A DNA stretch of 64,000 nucleotides from Desertivibrio insolitus (GCF_017355965.1 NZ_JAFIQW010000002.1:517170-581169), one strand, 5' to 3'. Numbered from the stretch's first letter, positions 1 through 8,948 are shown. Notes: generated from the sequence alone by a model not told the origin. Made by a program: numbers and translations.

Positions 1-27
1 GGTCTGTCGTGGCAGACTCGGCGCTCT

Positions 28-999
28 ATGGACGCCTCGACGTTTCACGGGTTCGCGCAGGGGATCCTGCGTGCGGTCGGCACCGTCATCGACGGCAAGC
101 CCGACGCCGTGCGCACCGCCCTCACGGTCCTGCTGGCGGAGGGGCATCTCCTCATCGAGGACGTGCCGGGCGTCGGCAAGACGATGCTCGCCCGAGCTCT
201 CGCCCGCAGCGTCGACGGCACCGTCACACGCATCCAGTTCACGCCGGACCTGCTGCCGAGCGACATCACGGGCGTCTCGATCTTCAACCAGCAGACCCGG
301 GCGTTCGAGTTCAACCCCGGGCCGGTGTTCGCGAACATCGTGATCGGCGACGAGATCAACCGCGCGAGCCCGAAAACGCAGTCCGCGCTGCTGGAGTCGA
401 TGGAGGAGCGCCAGGTCACGGTCGACGGCCGCTCGCACCGGCTGTACTCCCCGTTCACCGTCATCGCGACGCAGAACCCGGTCGAGATGGAGGGCACGTA
501 CGCGCTGCCCGAGGCGCAGCGCGACCGTTTCATGGCCCGCATCTCGATGGGCTACCCCGACCTCACCGCGGAGCTCGCGATGCTGCGCGACCGCGAGACC
601 GCGAGCCCCCTCGACGCGCTCGCCCCCGTCGTCGACCTGCCGACCCTCGCCCGGATGATCGACTACGTCCGCACCGTCTACGTGTCGCCCGCGGTCGAGC
701 AGTACGCGGTGCGCATCGTGCAGACCACCCGCCGCGACGCGGCGCTGCGCCTCGGCGCGAGCCCCCGCGCGACGCTGCAGCTCGTCCGCGCGGCGAAGGC
801 GGCCGCGGCCCTCGACGGCCGCGAGTTCGTGCTGCCCGACGACGTCGACGCGCTCTCCGTGCCCGTGCTCGCGCACCGCCTGCTGCCCACCGGTCGCTCC
901 ACCTCCAGCGGCACCGACTCGCTCACCGTCGCCACCGAGGCCGTGCGGCGCATCGTCGCCGCGACGAGCGTGCCGGTCGGCGCGCCGGTGCCGAGCTGA
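28..999 (+). CDS. MoxR-family AAA+ ATPase
   Basis: A 323-residue AAA+ ATPase of the MoxR type, thought to act as a chaperone or assembly factor for partner proteins. The Walker A motif PGVGKT lies at about residues 47-52, the Walker B motif IVIGDEIN at about 104-111, and ATQNPVE sensor-type residues follow. The C-terminal half is the helical lid. It is followed 2 nt later by a DUF58 protein and then by a transglutaminase-like membrane protein, which is the classic MoxR/DUF58/TgpA trio. The ATG at 28 gives a normal MoxR N-terminus, but the frame is open to base 1, so a start outside the window cannot be excluded. The family call is secure; its client is unknown. Confidence 0.92.
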   Translation: MDASTFHGFAQGILRAVGTVIDGKPDAVRTALTVLLAEGHLLIEDVPGVGKTMLARALARSVDGTVTRIQFTPDLLPSDITGVSIFNQQTRAFEFNPGPVFANIVIGDEINRASPKTQSALLESMEERQVTVDGRSHRLYSPFTVIATQNPVEMEGTYALPEAQRDRFMARISMGYPDLTAELAMLRDRETASPLDALAPVVDLPTLARMIDYVRTVYVSPAVEQYAVRIVQTTRRDAALRLGASPRATLQLVRAAKAAAALDGREFVLPDDVDALSVPVLAHRLLPTGRSTSSGTDSLTVATEAVRRIVAATSVPVGAPVPS

Positions 1000-1001
1000 C
1001 G

Positions 1002-2237
1002 ATGACTGGGGAGCGTCCCGGCCGGGTGAGGCTCACCGGGCGGGGCTGGGGCATCCTCGCCGGCGCGGTCGTGCTCGGCGTCGCCGCCTACGTGGCCGGC
1101 GTGCACGAACTGCTGCTCGCCGCGTGCTTCGCGGGGCTCCTCGTGCTGGCCGCGCTCGCGCTCGTCATCCTCGGCCGCCCCGGCGTCGACGTGCGGCGCG
1201 ACGTCGTTCCGCCATATCCCATGACCGGGATGCCGCTGCGCGTAACCCTCACGCTCCGGCCGCCGTCCGGCCGCCCCGCGCCCCGAGGGCTGTGGCGCGA
1301 GTACGTGCCCTGGGACGAGGTCGGCGGAGAACTGCCGCCGCCCGACAAGAGCCGCACCCAGGTGCTGCGGTACGAGACCGTCCCGCCGATGCGCGGGCCG
1401 GCGCGGCTCGGCGCGGTGTCGCTGCGGGTGACCGACCCGTTCGGGCTGGCGACCAACACGCGCACCGCCGGCACCGAGACATCCGTCACCGTGCTGCCCT
1501 TCCTCGCGGCGCTCGACGACTCCGGCTTCGAGGTTTCGGCCGGCGAGGGCGTGACCCGCCTGCGCGACAACCGGGTGAGCCCGAGCGACGACGACCTCTC
1601 CACACGGGAGTACCGCCGCGGCGACCCCATGCGCCGGGTGCACTGGCGCGCGAGCGCCCACCACGGCGAGCTCATGGTGCGCCAGGAGGAGCAGCACAGC
1701 GTGCCAGAGGCGCGGCTCGTGCTCGAGACCCGCCGCGAGTGGCACGTGCCGGCGATGCTGCCGCCGTCGGCCGACCGCCCCGAGAGCGACGCGTTCGAGT
1801 GGTGCGTGTCGATGCTCGGCTCGGCCGCGGTGCACCTGACCCGTCTCGGCTACCGCATCGCGACGTTCGAGACCGCGGGGGAGCGTCAGCTCACCGACCC
1901 GCTCCCCGACGAGGAGCTCGCACCCGGCTCGGCGTTCCTCACCGCGCTGGCCACGGTGCAGTTGACCGAGGCCTACGACCTGCACGAGATCCCGGCGGCG
2001 TCGTCGGATGCCCAGGGCCCGCTCGTCGCAGTCGTCGGCAGCGTCGACGTCGCGCTCGCCCGCTGGCTGCGCGCGGTGCGCGGCCGCGGCCGCGTCGGCC
2101 TCGTCTTCGCCGCGGGTCCGGTCGAGCCGCAGGCGGAGGAACTGCTCAGCGGACCCGGCTGGTCGGTGCGCGCCGTCGACCCCGCCGACGACCTCGGGGC
2201 CGTGTGGGTGGGCACGAGGGAGCTCAGCCGTGTCTGA
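1002..2237 (+). CDS. DUF58-domain membrane protein
   Basis: A 411-residue protein with two hydrophobic helices near the N-terminus (about 17-34 and 36-55) and a cytoplasmic DUF58 domain. The DUF58 hallmark, an RRGDPMRRVHWRASA-type block, lies around residues 205-219. DUF58 proteins accompany MoxR ATPases and have a von Willebrand A-like fold; their biochemistry is poorly defined. The ATG at 1002 lies 2 nt after the moxR stop. The 3' end overlaps the next gene by 8 nt, so the trio is probably translated as one operon. Confidence 0.9.
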   Translation: MTGERPGRVRLTGRGWGILAGAVVLGVAAYVAGVHELLLAACFAGLLVLAALALVILGRPGVDVRRDVVPPYPMTGMPLRVTLTLRPPSGRPAPRGLWREYVPWDEVGGELPPPDKSRTQVLRYETVPPMRGPARLGAVSLRVTDPFGLATNTRTAGTETSVTVLPFLAALDDSGFEVSAGEGVTRLRDNRVSPSDDDLSTREYRRGDPMRRVHWRASAHHGELMVRQEEQHSVPEARLVLETRREWHVPAMLPPSADRPESDAFEWCVSMLGSAAVHLTRLGYRIATFETAGERQLTDPLPDEELAPGSAFLTALATVQLTEAYDLHEIPAASSDAQGPLVAVVGSVDVALARWLRAVRGRGRVGLVFAAGPVEPQAEELLSGPGWSVRAVDPADDLGAVWVGTRELSRV

Positions 2238-4440
2238 GCGCACCCCCGCCCGTCCCCGCGTCGACTGGGGCGTGGTCGCCGCCGTCACCCTGACGCTCCT
2301 CGTGTCGATCGGCGGTCTGCACACCGTGCTGCAGGGCTCCGGATGGCTCTTCGCCGCGGGCGTCACCGTGGTGACGGGCCTCGTGGCATCCGCCGCCCTG
2401 CGTGCCATCCGCGTGCCCTCCGGTCTCGCAACCCTCGGCGGCACCCTCGCGCTCGTCGCCGTCGTCGTGCTGCTGACGGCGCCGCAGACCGCGATCGCGG
2501 GGCTCGTGCCGACCCCGGAGACGCTGGAGCGCTGGGGCGCGCTCGCCGCGGGAGCGCGGCAGTCGCTCGCCGAGCAGTCGGTGCCCGCGGTCGCCGGGCC
2601 CGGCCTCGTGTTCCTGCTCGTCGCCGGGTCGGCCGTGCTCGCGGTGGTCTTCGACCTGCTCGCGTTCGTGCTCAAGGTGCCAGCCCTCGTGGGCTTCCAG
2701 GCGCTCGTGCTCGTCATCGTGCCCGTGCTGTTCCCCGGCGGCTCGATCGACCCCGTCGTCGTCGTCGCGACCGCGGCGGCGTGGCTGGCGGTGCTCGTGC
2801 TCACCCGCGACGAGCGCAGGCGGCCGCTCGCGGCATCCGTGCTCGGCGCCGGAGCGCTCGCCGGGGCGCTCGCACTGACGGTCGCGCTGCCGTCGGTGCC
2901 CTCCCGCGCCCTGCCGGTCTCGGGCAGCGGCACCGGCATCAACCCCGTCATCTCGCTCGGCGACAACCTGCGCCGCGGCGCAGACGCCCCCGTGCTCGCC
3001 TACACGACCGAGGACGGCAGCGGGCAGTACCTGCGCATGCTGACGATCGACGACTTCTCCGGTGATGAGTGGGGGCCGTCGGGGCTCGCGACCGAGGTGT
3101 TCGAGGTCTCCGAGCTGCCCGACCAGGCGCCCGGCGTGGCGCCCGAGGTGCCGTCGGCGCCCGTGCGCACCGCGATCACGATCGGCGCGCTCGACACCCG
3201 CTGGCTGCCCGCGCCTTACGCGGCGACCCAGGTCGACGGACTCACCGGCGGCTGGACGTTCGAGCCGAACACCATCACGATCTCCACCGGCAGCGGCGGC
3301 ACTCGCGACCAGGACTACGAGGTCACGTCGCTCGTCGTCGCCCCGACGCCGGATCAGCTCGAGGGGCGGACGACCCCACGGGAGGGGTTCGAGCCCTACC
3401 TCGAGATCCCCGAGGGGCTGCCCGAGATCGTCGGCGCGACCGCCCGCGACGTCGCCGGCGACGAGGGCTCCGCCTATGCCCAGGCCATCGCGCTGCAGGA
3501 CTACTTCCGCGTCGGCGGCGGATTCGTCTACAGCGAGCAGGCGCCGCTGAACGGCGACTACGACGGCGCCGGCATCGGAATCCTCGAGGGCTTCCTGCAG
3601 GCGAAGTCCGGCTACTGCACGCACTTCGCCTCCGCCATGACGCTCATGGCCCGCACCCTCGGCATCCCGGCCCGCGTCGCGATCGGATACCTGCCTGGCA
3701 CCGCGCTCGGCGAGGGCGCCTTCCAGGTCAACGCGAACGACCTGCACGCGTGGCCCGAGCTCTACTTCGAGGGCGCCGGCTGGGTGCGCTTCGAGCCCAC
3801 TGTGAGCCGCGGCGAGCTGCCGCAGTACGCGCAGGGTGCGAGCCCGTCGGAGCCCGGCGCGGAGCCCTCGGTGCCGCAGAACGACGAGGTGCCGAGCACC
3901 GCCCCGAGCAGCGGTGCGACCGTCAGCCCCTCCGCCTCGGAGACGCCGTCGGCCCCGGCCGTCGCCGGTGCCACGCCCGGTGCCCGCGACGACGAGTCCA
4001 CGCCGACCTTCGTGCTCGCCGGGCTCCTCGTGCTCGCGTTCGTGCCGCTCGTCGTGCGGCGGCTGCTGCGCGCCCGTCGTCTCGCCGCGCTGCGGAGCGG
4101 GCGCCGCGGTGCCCGTCCCGCCTGGGACGAACTCGTCGCGACCGCGCGCGACGTCGGCATCGACCTCGAGACGGGCGAGACTCCGCGCGCGTTCGCGGCG
4201 CGGCTCGCCCCGCGCGCCCCCGAGGACACCCTCGACCGGCTCCTGACGGGCATCGAACGCGACTTCTACGGTTCTCCGGCCCCGGCGGCGGGCCTCGAGG
4301 GCGACCTCGTCGAGGTGACGCAGGCCCTGCTCGACAACTCCTCGCCGGCGACCCGCGCCGCGGCGATCGCGATCCCGCGCTCCCTCGTCGGCGGGCGGCG
4401 GGAGTTCCAGGCGCCGCTCGCCCCGGTCCGCGGCGGCTAG
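2230..4440 (+). CDS. TgpA-like transglutaminase membrane protein
   Basis: A 736-residue membrane protein. The N-terminal third is a cluster of hydrophobic helices, followed by a large extracytoplasmic part with a transglutaminase-like papain fold. The catalytic Cys is C463 (in SGYCTHFASA) and the His is H506 (in DLHAWPE); the third acidic residue is probably in the GWVRFEPT stretch. A Ser/Pro/Ala-rich linker (about 535-590), one more transmembrane helix near 595-615 and a cytoplasmic DUF4129-like tail complete it. The GTG at 2230 was chosen because VSERTPARP directly precedes the first helix and gives translational coupling to the DUF58 gene. Inferred role: cell-envelope or peptide processing with MoxR/DUF58. 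Confidence 0.9.
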   Translation: MSERTPARPRVDWGVVAAVTLTLLVSIGGLHTVLQGSGWLFAAGVTVVTGLVASAALRAIRVPSGLATLGGTLALVAVVVLLTAPQTAIAGLVPTPETLERWGALAAGARQSLAEQSVPAVAGPGLVFLLVAGSAVLAVVFDLLAFVLKVPALVGFQALVLVIVPVLFPGGSIDPVVVVATAAAWLAVLVLTRDERRRPLAASVLGAGALAGALALTVALPSVPSRALPVSGSGTGINPVISLGDNLRRGADAPVLAYTTEDGSGQYLRMLTIDDFSGDEWGPSGLATEVFEVSELPDQAPGVAPEVPSAPVRTAITIGALDTRWLPAPYAATQVDGLTGGWTFEPNTITISTGSGGTRDQDYEVTSLVVAPTPDQLEGRTTPREGFEPYLEIPEGLPEIVGATARDVAGDEGSAYAQAIALQDYFRVGGGFVYSEQAPLNGDYDGAGIGILEGFLQAKSGYCTHFASAMTLMARTLGIPARVAIGYLPGTALGEGAFQVNANDLHAWPELYFEGAGWVRFEPTVSRGELPQYAQGASPSEPGAEPSVPQNDEVPSTAPSSGATVSPSASETPSAPAVAGATPGARDDESTPTFVLAGLLVLAFVPLVVRRLLRARRLAALRSGRRGARPAWDELVATARDVGIDLETGETPRAFAARLAPRAPEDTLDRLLTGIERDFYGSPAPAAGLEGDLVEVTQALLDNSSPATRAAAIAIPRSLVGGRREFQAPLAPVRGG

Positions 4441-4443
4441 CCT
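4438..4443 (+). promoter_or_regulatory. -10-like TAGCCT for leaderless cofC
   Basis: TAGCCT overlaps the stop codon of the upstream transglutaminase gene and lies 6 nt before the GTG of cofC. That spacing would put the transcription start at or next to the start codon. There is no Shine-Dalgarno sequence. The same arrangement recurs at several other genes in this window. This is inferred from sequence only. Confidence 0.5.
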
Positions 4444-4449
4444 CGACGG

Positions 4450-5049
4450 GTGACCGCCTGGACGCTCGTGCTGCCGCTCAAGCGCCTCGCGATCGCCAAG
4501 TCGCGGCTGCGCGCCGAGGTGGCGGGCGCCGACCGGGTCGCCCTCGCCTTCGCGACCGACACGCTCGACGCCGTCGCCGCCGCGCGACATGTCGGCCGGA
4601 TCGTCGTCGTCACCGCCGACGACGCGCTCACCGCCGCCGCGACCGAACGCGGCGCCGAGGTCGTGCCCGACACCGCATCGGGACTCGACGCCGCGATCGC
4701 GCTCGGGCTCGCCGGCCGCCCCGCGCCGCTGGCGGTGCTGCTCGGCGACCTGCCCGCCCTGCGCGCCGCCGACCTCGACGACGCCCTCACTCTCGCCCTC
4801 GCGCAGCCGCGCGCCATGGTTCCGGATGACGCGGGCACCGGCACCACCCTGCTCGCCGCGACCGACGGCGCACCCGTGCCGCGCTTCGGCGAGGGCTCCC
4901 GCGCGCGGCACGAGGCGGCCGGTCACACCGTGCTCGAGGCCGCCCCTACGCTCAGGCGGGACGTCGACACGGCCGGGGATCTCGCCGAGGCGCTCCGCCT
5001 CGGGGTCGGCGCCGCGACGGCCGCCGCCGTCGCGGAACTTGCGCTGTAG
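4450..5049 (+). CDS. cofC: 2-phospho-L-lactate/phosphoenolpyruvate guanylyltransferase (CofC/FbiD)
   Basis: A 199-residue nucleotidyltransferase-fold protein. The N-terminus carries the CofC hallmark PLKRLAIAKSRL (residues 9-20), GTP-binding residues typical of the family. In coenzyme F420 synthesis it activates 2-phospholactate, or phosphoenolpyruvate in many actinobacteria (FbiD), with GTP. The product is the donor for CofD, which lies convergently only 7 bp away. The start is GTG, probably leaderless. Which three-carbon acid is used cannot be decided by eye. Confidence 0.9.
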   Translation: MTAWTLVLPLKRLAIAKSRLRAEVAGADRVALAFATDTLDAVAAARHVGRIVVVTADDALTAAATERGAEVVPDTASGLDAAIALGLAGRPAPLAVLLGDLPALRAADLDDALTLALAQPRAMVPDDAGTGTTLLAATDGAPVPRFGEGSRARHEAAGHTVLEAAPTLRRDVDTAGDLAEALRLGVGAATAAAVAELAL

Positions 5050-5056
5050 CGGCGGC

Positions 5057-6001
5057 TCAGCGGCTGACGAGCGCGAGCGCCGCCCGCGCGATGCGGGCCG
5101 ACTCGGCGGCATCCGTCATCCACAGTCCGGTCGCGTCGGCGGCGAAGCCCGAGCCGCGCAGCCCCGCGACCGACGCCGCGTCGGCGTCGTCGACGAGCCA
5201 GCCGTCTAGCAGCCCGCCGTCGCGCCGGGCGCCGTAGTGGCGGGCGACCGCCGCGGCATCCGTTCCCACCCCGATCGTGGCGAGGCAGGCGTCGGCCATG
5301 CCGCGCACGACGGCGCCGCCGATGATCGGCGAGACCCCGACCACGGGCGCCTCGGTGTCGCGCAGCGCCGAGCGGATGCCGGGCAGCCCGAGGATCGTGC
5401 CGATCGAGACCACGGGGTTCGAGGGGGCGAGCAGCACGACGTCGGCGTCGGCGATGGCGGCGAGGGCCTCGGGCGTCGCGTGTGCGCGCTCGACACCGCG
5501 CTGCACGAACCGCCGGGCGGCGGCCGCGGCGCGGGTGCGCACCCACCACTCCTCGAAGTGCAGGTCCTGCCCGTCGGCGGTCACGACGTGGGTCTCGACC
5601 TCGTCGTCGGTCGCGGGCAGCAGCCGCACCCCGAGCGGCCAGCGTGCGCTCAGCCGCTCGGTCACCTCGGTGAGCCGGAGTCCCTCCCTCAGCAGCGACG
5701 TGCGGGCGATGTGCGTCGCGAGATCGAGGTCGCCGAGGGTGAACCACGGCCAGCCGAGACCCCACTCGGCGAGCTCGGCGCTGATGCGCTCGGTCTCGCC
5801 CGCCCGGCCCCAGCCGCGCTCGGTGTCGCTGACGCCCGCGAGGGCATACATGATCGAGTCGAGGTCGGGGCAGACGCGCAGGCCGGTGAGCCACAGGTCG
5901 TCACCGGTGTTGACGACGACCGAGACCTCGGCGTCCAGCTCGCGCACCCCGCGCACGAAGCGGGCGCCGCCCACTCCGCCCGCGAGCACCGTGATCCTCA
6001 T
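5057..6001 (-). CDS. cofD: 2-phospho-L-lactate transferase (CofD/FbiA)
   Basis: A 314-residue enzyme that joins the CofC-activated three-carbon unit to Fo, giving F420-0 (or dehydro-F420-0). The N-terminal Rossmann-like motif ITVLAGGVGGARFVRG is diagnostic, and NTGDD and DLDSIMY follow as expected. The ATG at 6001 overlaps the stop of the transporter ATPase gene in an ATGA, so it is the fourth gene of that operon. The reading frame extends further upstream, but that extension lies inside the ATPase gene. The normal family length is about 310-330 residues. Confidence 0.93.
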   Translation of the reverse strand: MRITVLAGGVGGARFVRGVRELDAEVSVVVNTGDDLWLTGLRVCPDLDSIMYALAGVSDTERGWGRAGETERISAELAEWGLGWPWFTLGDLDLATHIARTSLLREGLRLTEVTERLSARWPLGVRLLPATDDEVETHVVTADGQDLHFEEWWVRTRAAAAARRFVQRGVERAHATPEALAAIADADVVLLAPSNPVVSIGTILGLPGIRSALRDTEAPVVGVSPIIGGAVVRGMADACLATIGVGTDAAAVARHYGARRDGGLLDGWLVDDADAASVAGLRGSGFAADATGLWMTDAAESARIARAALALVSR

Positions 6002-6765
6002 GCGGCGTCCTCCGGAAGGTCGAAAGCGATGCCGTGCTCGCCGACGCGGGAGCGCACGCGCCACACCGGGTCGACGACGGCGGGAACGAGTACGGATGCC
6101 GCGGGCCCGGCGGCCGCGACGCGTCCGGCGTCGAGCACGACGGCGTCGTCAGCGTGCCGCAGCGCGAGCCCGAGGTCGTGCAGCGCGACGACCACGGTGA
6201 GGCCGCGCTCGGCGGTCAGGCGCCGCAGCAGGGCGAGGAGCGCGAGCTGCGCGCGCACGTCGAGGTGGTTCGTCGGCTCGTCGAGGAGCAGCAGCTCGGG
6301 TTGCTGCGCGAGGGCGCGGGCGAGGTGCACCCGCTGTCGCTCGCCGCCGGAGAGCTCGGACAGCTGCCGGGACGCGAACCCGGTGACATCCGCGTCGCGC
6401 ATCGCCCGCTCGACGGCGGGGTCGTCGTCGCGTCCGCCGCCGAACCCCGACTCGTGGGGGATGCGGCCGAGCCCGACGGCGTCGCGCACCGTCAGGGGCA
6501 CGTCGACCGGCGCGTCCTGCTCGACGAGCGCGGCGACCCGGGCCCGCTCGCGCCGCTTGAGGGCGAGCCAGTCGATGCCGCTCCACGACACGGCGCCCGC
6601 ATCGGGCTGCTGCACGCCGGCGAGCACCCGCAGCAGGGTCGACTTGCCGGCGCCGTTCGGCCCGAGCAGCGCGAGGATGCGGCCGGGGCGGGCCTCGACC
6701 GCGACGTCGTCGAGCACGGCACGGCCACGCACCGCGAGCCGGATGCCGCGGGCCTCGAGCGTCAT
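5998..6765 (-). CDS. ABC transporter ATPase (FecE/BtuD type; proposed F420-0 cassette)
   Basis: A 255-residue ABC ATPase: Walker A GPNGAGKST (about 35-43), signature LSGGERQRV, Walker B LLLLDEPTNHLD, and an H-loop in ALHDL. The class is the FecCD/FecE iron-siderophore, haem and cobalamin importer family. Overlaps of 4 nt (ATGA) with both the permease and cofD tie its expression to F420 synthesis. TIGRFAMs define a 'proposed F420-0 ABC transporter' trio in actinobacteria (from memory TIGR03868/03869/03873). The neighbourhood fits that family better than metal uptake, but the substrate is an inference. Confidence 0.9.
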   Translation of the reverse strand: MTLEARGIRLAVRGRAVLDDVAVEARPGRILALLGPNGAGKSTLLRVLAGVQQPDAGAVSWSGIDWLALKRRERARVAALVEQDAPVDVPLTVRDAVGLGRIPHESGFGGGRDDDPAVERAMRDADVTGFASRQLSELSGGERQRVHLARALAQQPELLLLDEPTNHLDVRAQLALLALLRRLTAERGLTVVVALHDLGLALRHADDAVVLDAGRVAAAGPAASVLVPAVVDPVWRVRSRVGEHGIAFDLPEDAA

Positions 6766-7817
6766 CGCCGGGCCCCCGAGCGCAGCAGCAGGAGCGCGAA
6801 GACGGGCGCGCCGAGGATGGCGGTGACGACGCCGACGGGCAGCTCGCGGGGGTCGAACGCCGAGCGGGCGAGCGTGTCGCACCAGACGAGGAAGATCGCG
6901 CCCGTGAGCGCGCTGAGGGGGAGCAGCATCCGGTGCCGCGCACCCACGACGAGCCGCACGAGGTGGGGGAGCACGAGCCCGACGAAGCCGATCGCGCCGC
7001 TGACCGAGACGAGCGCCCCGGTCAGCAGGGCCGTCGCGCCGAGCAGCAGCCAGCGGGTGCGGGCGACGTCGACGCCGAGCGCGGCGGCGGCGGTGTCGCC
7101 GAAGGTGAACGCGTCGAGCGTGCGCCCCGACGCCACGAGCGGCAGCCCGACGACGAGCACGGCGACGGCGGCGATCGCGAGCTCCGGCCAGCGGGCGCCG
7201 GCGAGCGAGCCGAGCAGCCACGACAGGATCTCGCGGTACGAGTCGCCGGTCGCGGTCCAGAAGATGACGAGGCTCGTCAGCGCCCCCGTGAGGCTCGACA
7301 CCGCGACACCGGCGAGCACGGTGCGGGTCGGGGTGAGGGCGCCGCCGACCCGGGCGATGCCGAGGGTCGCGACGAGCGCGAGCGCCGCGCCGAGGAACGC
7401 CGCGACCGGCAGCAGCAGCGACGCCCCGAGCAGCAGCACCGACACGGCCCCGAGGGACGCCCCGCCGGAGAGCCCGAGCAGGTACGGGTCGGCGAGCGTG
7501 TTGCGGGTGATCGCCTGCATCACGCAGCCCGCGATCGCGAGACCCGCGCCGACCGCGGCGGCCGTCAGCACGCGGGGCAGCCGCAGCTGCCAGACGATCC
7601 CGTCCCGCAGCGGGTCGAGCGGCGTCGCCCCGAGGCCGAGGTGCGCCGCGATCGAGCGCAGCACGTCGCCCGGCGCGAGGTCGGCCGCGCCGATCGTCAC
7701 GGCGACGACGACGGATGCCGCGAGCGCGAGCCCGAACGCCCCCGCCGCCGTGACGCGCAGCGCGAGCCGCGCCGCGGCACTGCGCGGCGCCCGCAGGGCG
7801 AGGGGGAGCTCGGTCAC
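6762..7817 (-). CDS. FecCD-type ABC permease (proposed F420-0 cassette)
   Basis: A 351-residue permease with about nine or ten hydrophobic segments. FecCD-type landmarks include RLPRVLTAAAVGAGLAIAG, the NTLADPYLLGLSGGA block and GFVGLVLPHLVRL near the C-terminus, where the ATPase docks. The GTG at 7817 overlaps the stop of the binding-protein gene, and the stop overlaps the ATPase start. Single-permease systems of this class work as homodimers. Neighbours suggest F420-0 or a related deazaflavin; iron-siderophore or cobalamin remain alternatives. Confidence 0.88.
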   Translation of the reverse strand: MTELPLALRAPRSAAARLALRVTAAGAFGLALAASVVVAVTIGAADLAPGDVLRSIAAHLGLGATPLDPLRDGIVWQLRLPRVLTAAAVGAGLAIAGCVMQAITRNTLADPYLLGLSGGASLGAVSVLLLGASLLLPVAAFLGAALALVATLGIARVGGALTPTRTVLAGVAVSSLTGALTSLVIFWTATGDSYREILSWLLGSLAGARWPELAIAAVAVLVVGLPLVASGRTLDAFTFGDTAAAALGVDVARTRWLLLGATALLTGALVSVSGAIGFVGLVLPHLVRLVVGARHRMLLPLSALTGAIFLVWCDTLARSAFDPRELPVGVVTAILGAPVFALLLLRSGARR

Positions 7818-8833
7818 TCGGGCAGGGCCTCCAGCTGCTCGACGATCGAGGCGGCGGCCTCGACGTTGCGCACGCCGCCCTCGCCCGCCGCGAACGGCAC
7901 GATCACGTAGCGGCGCTGCTGCACGGCCTGCAGCGCGGCGGTGGCCGGGTCGGCCTGGAGCGCGGCGATCTTCGACTCGGCGGTGTTCCACTCGGCGTCC
8001 ACGAGCACGAGCACGTCGGGGTCGGCCTCGACGATGGCCTCGAGGCTGAGCGACGACCACGTCTCGGGGATGTCCTCGGCGATGTTCGTGAGCCCGGCGG
8101 CGTCCAGGATCATCTGCGGCGCACCGATTCCGGCGCCGACGTAGGGGGTGTCCTCGCCGCTCGACCACCACACGGCGGTGAGCCCGCGGTCGTCCGGCTC
8201 GATCGCCTCGAGCTCGGCACGCTGCTCGTCGACGAGCCGCTCCGCGGCATCCTCCGCACCGAACACACGCCCGGCCTCGAGCAGCTCGTCGAAGAGCACG
8301 TCGAAGGTCAGCGGGTCGGGCTGGTAGCCCTCCTCCTGGCACGCCGCGGGGGAGACGTAGGTGCGGATGCCGAGGGCGGCGAGCTCGTCGCGCTCGCCGG
8401 CGCCGTCGGCGCTGAAGTTCGACTCCCAGCCACCGAACACGAAGTCGGGCTCGAGCTCGAGCACGGCCTCCTGCGAGGGCACGAAGTCGCTGATCACGGG
8501 GATCGACTCGGCCTCGTCGGCCCACTCCTCGGGCACGGGTCCGTCGGGGAACGCGCGACCGACGACGCGGTCGCCGAGACCCAGCGCGAGCAGCAGCTCG
8601 GTCGAGGTCGACTTGATCGTGACGATCCGCTCGGGCGCGGTGCCGAGCGGCACCTCGGTGCCGCAGTTGTCGACGGATGCCGCGGCGGCGGTCCCCTCGG
8701 CGGCGGGCTCGGCGGGCGCGGCCACGGTGGAGCAGCCGGTCAGCAGGAGGAGGGACGCCGCGGCGAGCACGGCGGAAACGGGACGGGGCACGGAGGACTC
8801 CGGAGGGGCGTGGCGGGTGGCAGGCAGGGGCAT
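7814..8833 (-). CDS. Substrate-binding lipoprotein (proposed F420-0 cassette)
   Basis: A 339-residue periplasmic-binding-type lipoprotein. The signal peptide ends in the lipobox LLTGC (Cys at about 34), followed by an Ala-rich linker. The mature part has the two-lobed FepB/BtuF fold, with APERIVTIKSTSTELLLALG at the start and WSSLSLEAIVEADPDVLVLV in the C-lobe. The ATG at 8833 was chosen because it starts a proper signal peptide; the frame is open to 9001. It is the first gene of the coupled transporter-cofD operon. The ligand is unproven. Confidence 0.87.
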   Translation of the reverse strand: MPLPATRHAPPESSVPRPVSAVLAAASLLLLTGCSTVAAPAEPAAEGTAAAASVDNCGTEVPLGTAPERIVTIKSTSTELLLALGLGDRVVGRAFPDGPVPEEWADEAESIPVISDFVPSQEAVLELEPDFVFGGWESNFSADGAGERDELAALGIRTYVSPAACQEEGYQPDPLTFDVLFDELLEAGRVFGAEDAAERLVDEQRAELEAIEPDDRGLTAVWWSSGEDTPYVGAGIGAPQMILDAAGLTNIAEDIPETWSSLSLEAIVEADPDVLVLVDAEWNTAESKIAALQADPATAALQAVQQRRYVIVPFAAGEGGVRNVEAAASIVEQLEALPE

Positions 8834-8891
8834 CCGCTCGCAGGGAAAGGGCGAGGGAGGAACCAGCCGCCTCACATCCGAGGACGACGCA

Positions 8892-8948
8892 CCGCTCCAC
8901 AGCCCGGAGCGGGGGTTCCCCTCCACCTTACGCCCGCCCGGGCGGGCG
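8892..8948. promoter_or_regulatory. Nested palindromes upstream of the transporter-cofD operon
   Basis: Three inverted repeats lie in series in the divergent intergenic region. CCGCTCC/GGAGCGG (8892-8898 and 8906-8912) is followed by GGGGTTCCCC (8912-8921) and a perfect 18-bp palindrome, CGCCCGCCCGGGCGGGCG (8931-8948). They lie 59-115 nt upstream of the binding-protein ATG. They could be an operator, an attenuator or an unrecognised RNA element. I do not recognise a cobalamin or other known riboswitch consensus. Confidence 0.45.

Noticed and set aside
678-2966. Long open frames antisense to the MoxR/DUF58/transglutaminase genes, and similar long frames antisense to most genes
   Set aside because: High GC with strong third-position bias leaves antisense frames open; none has a ribosome site, recognisable domain or natural amino-acid composition.
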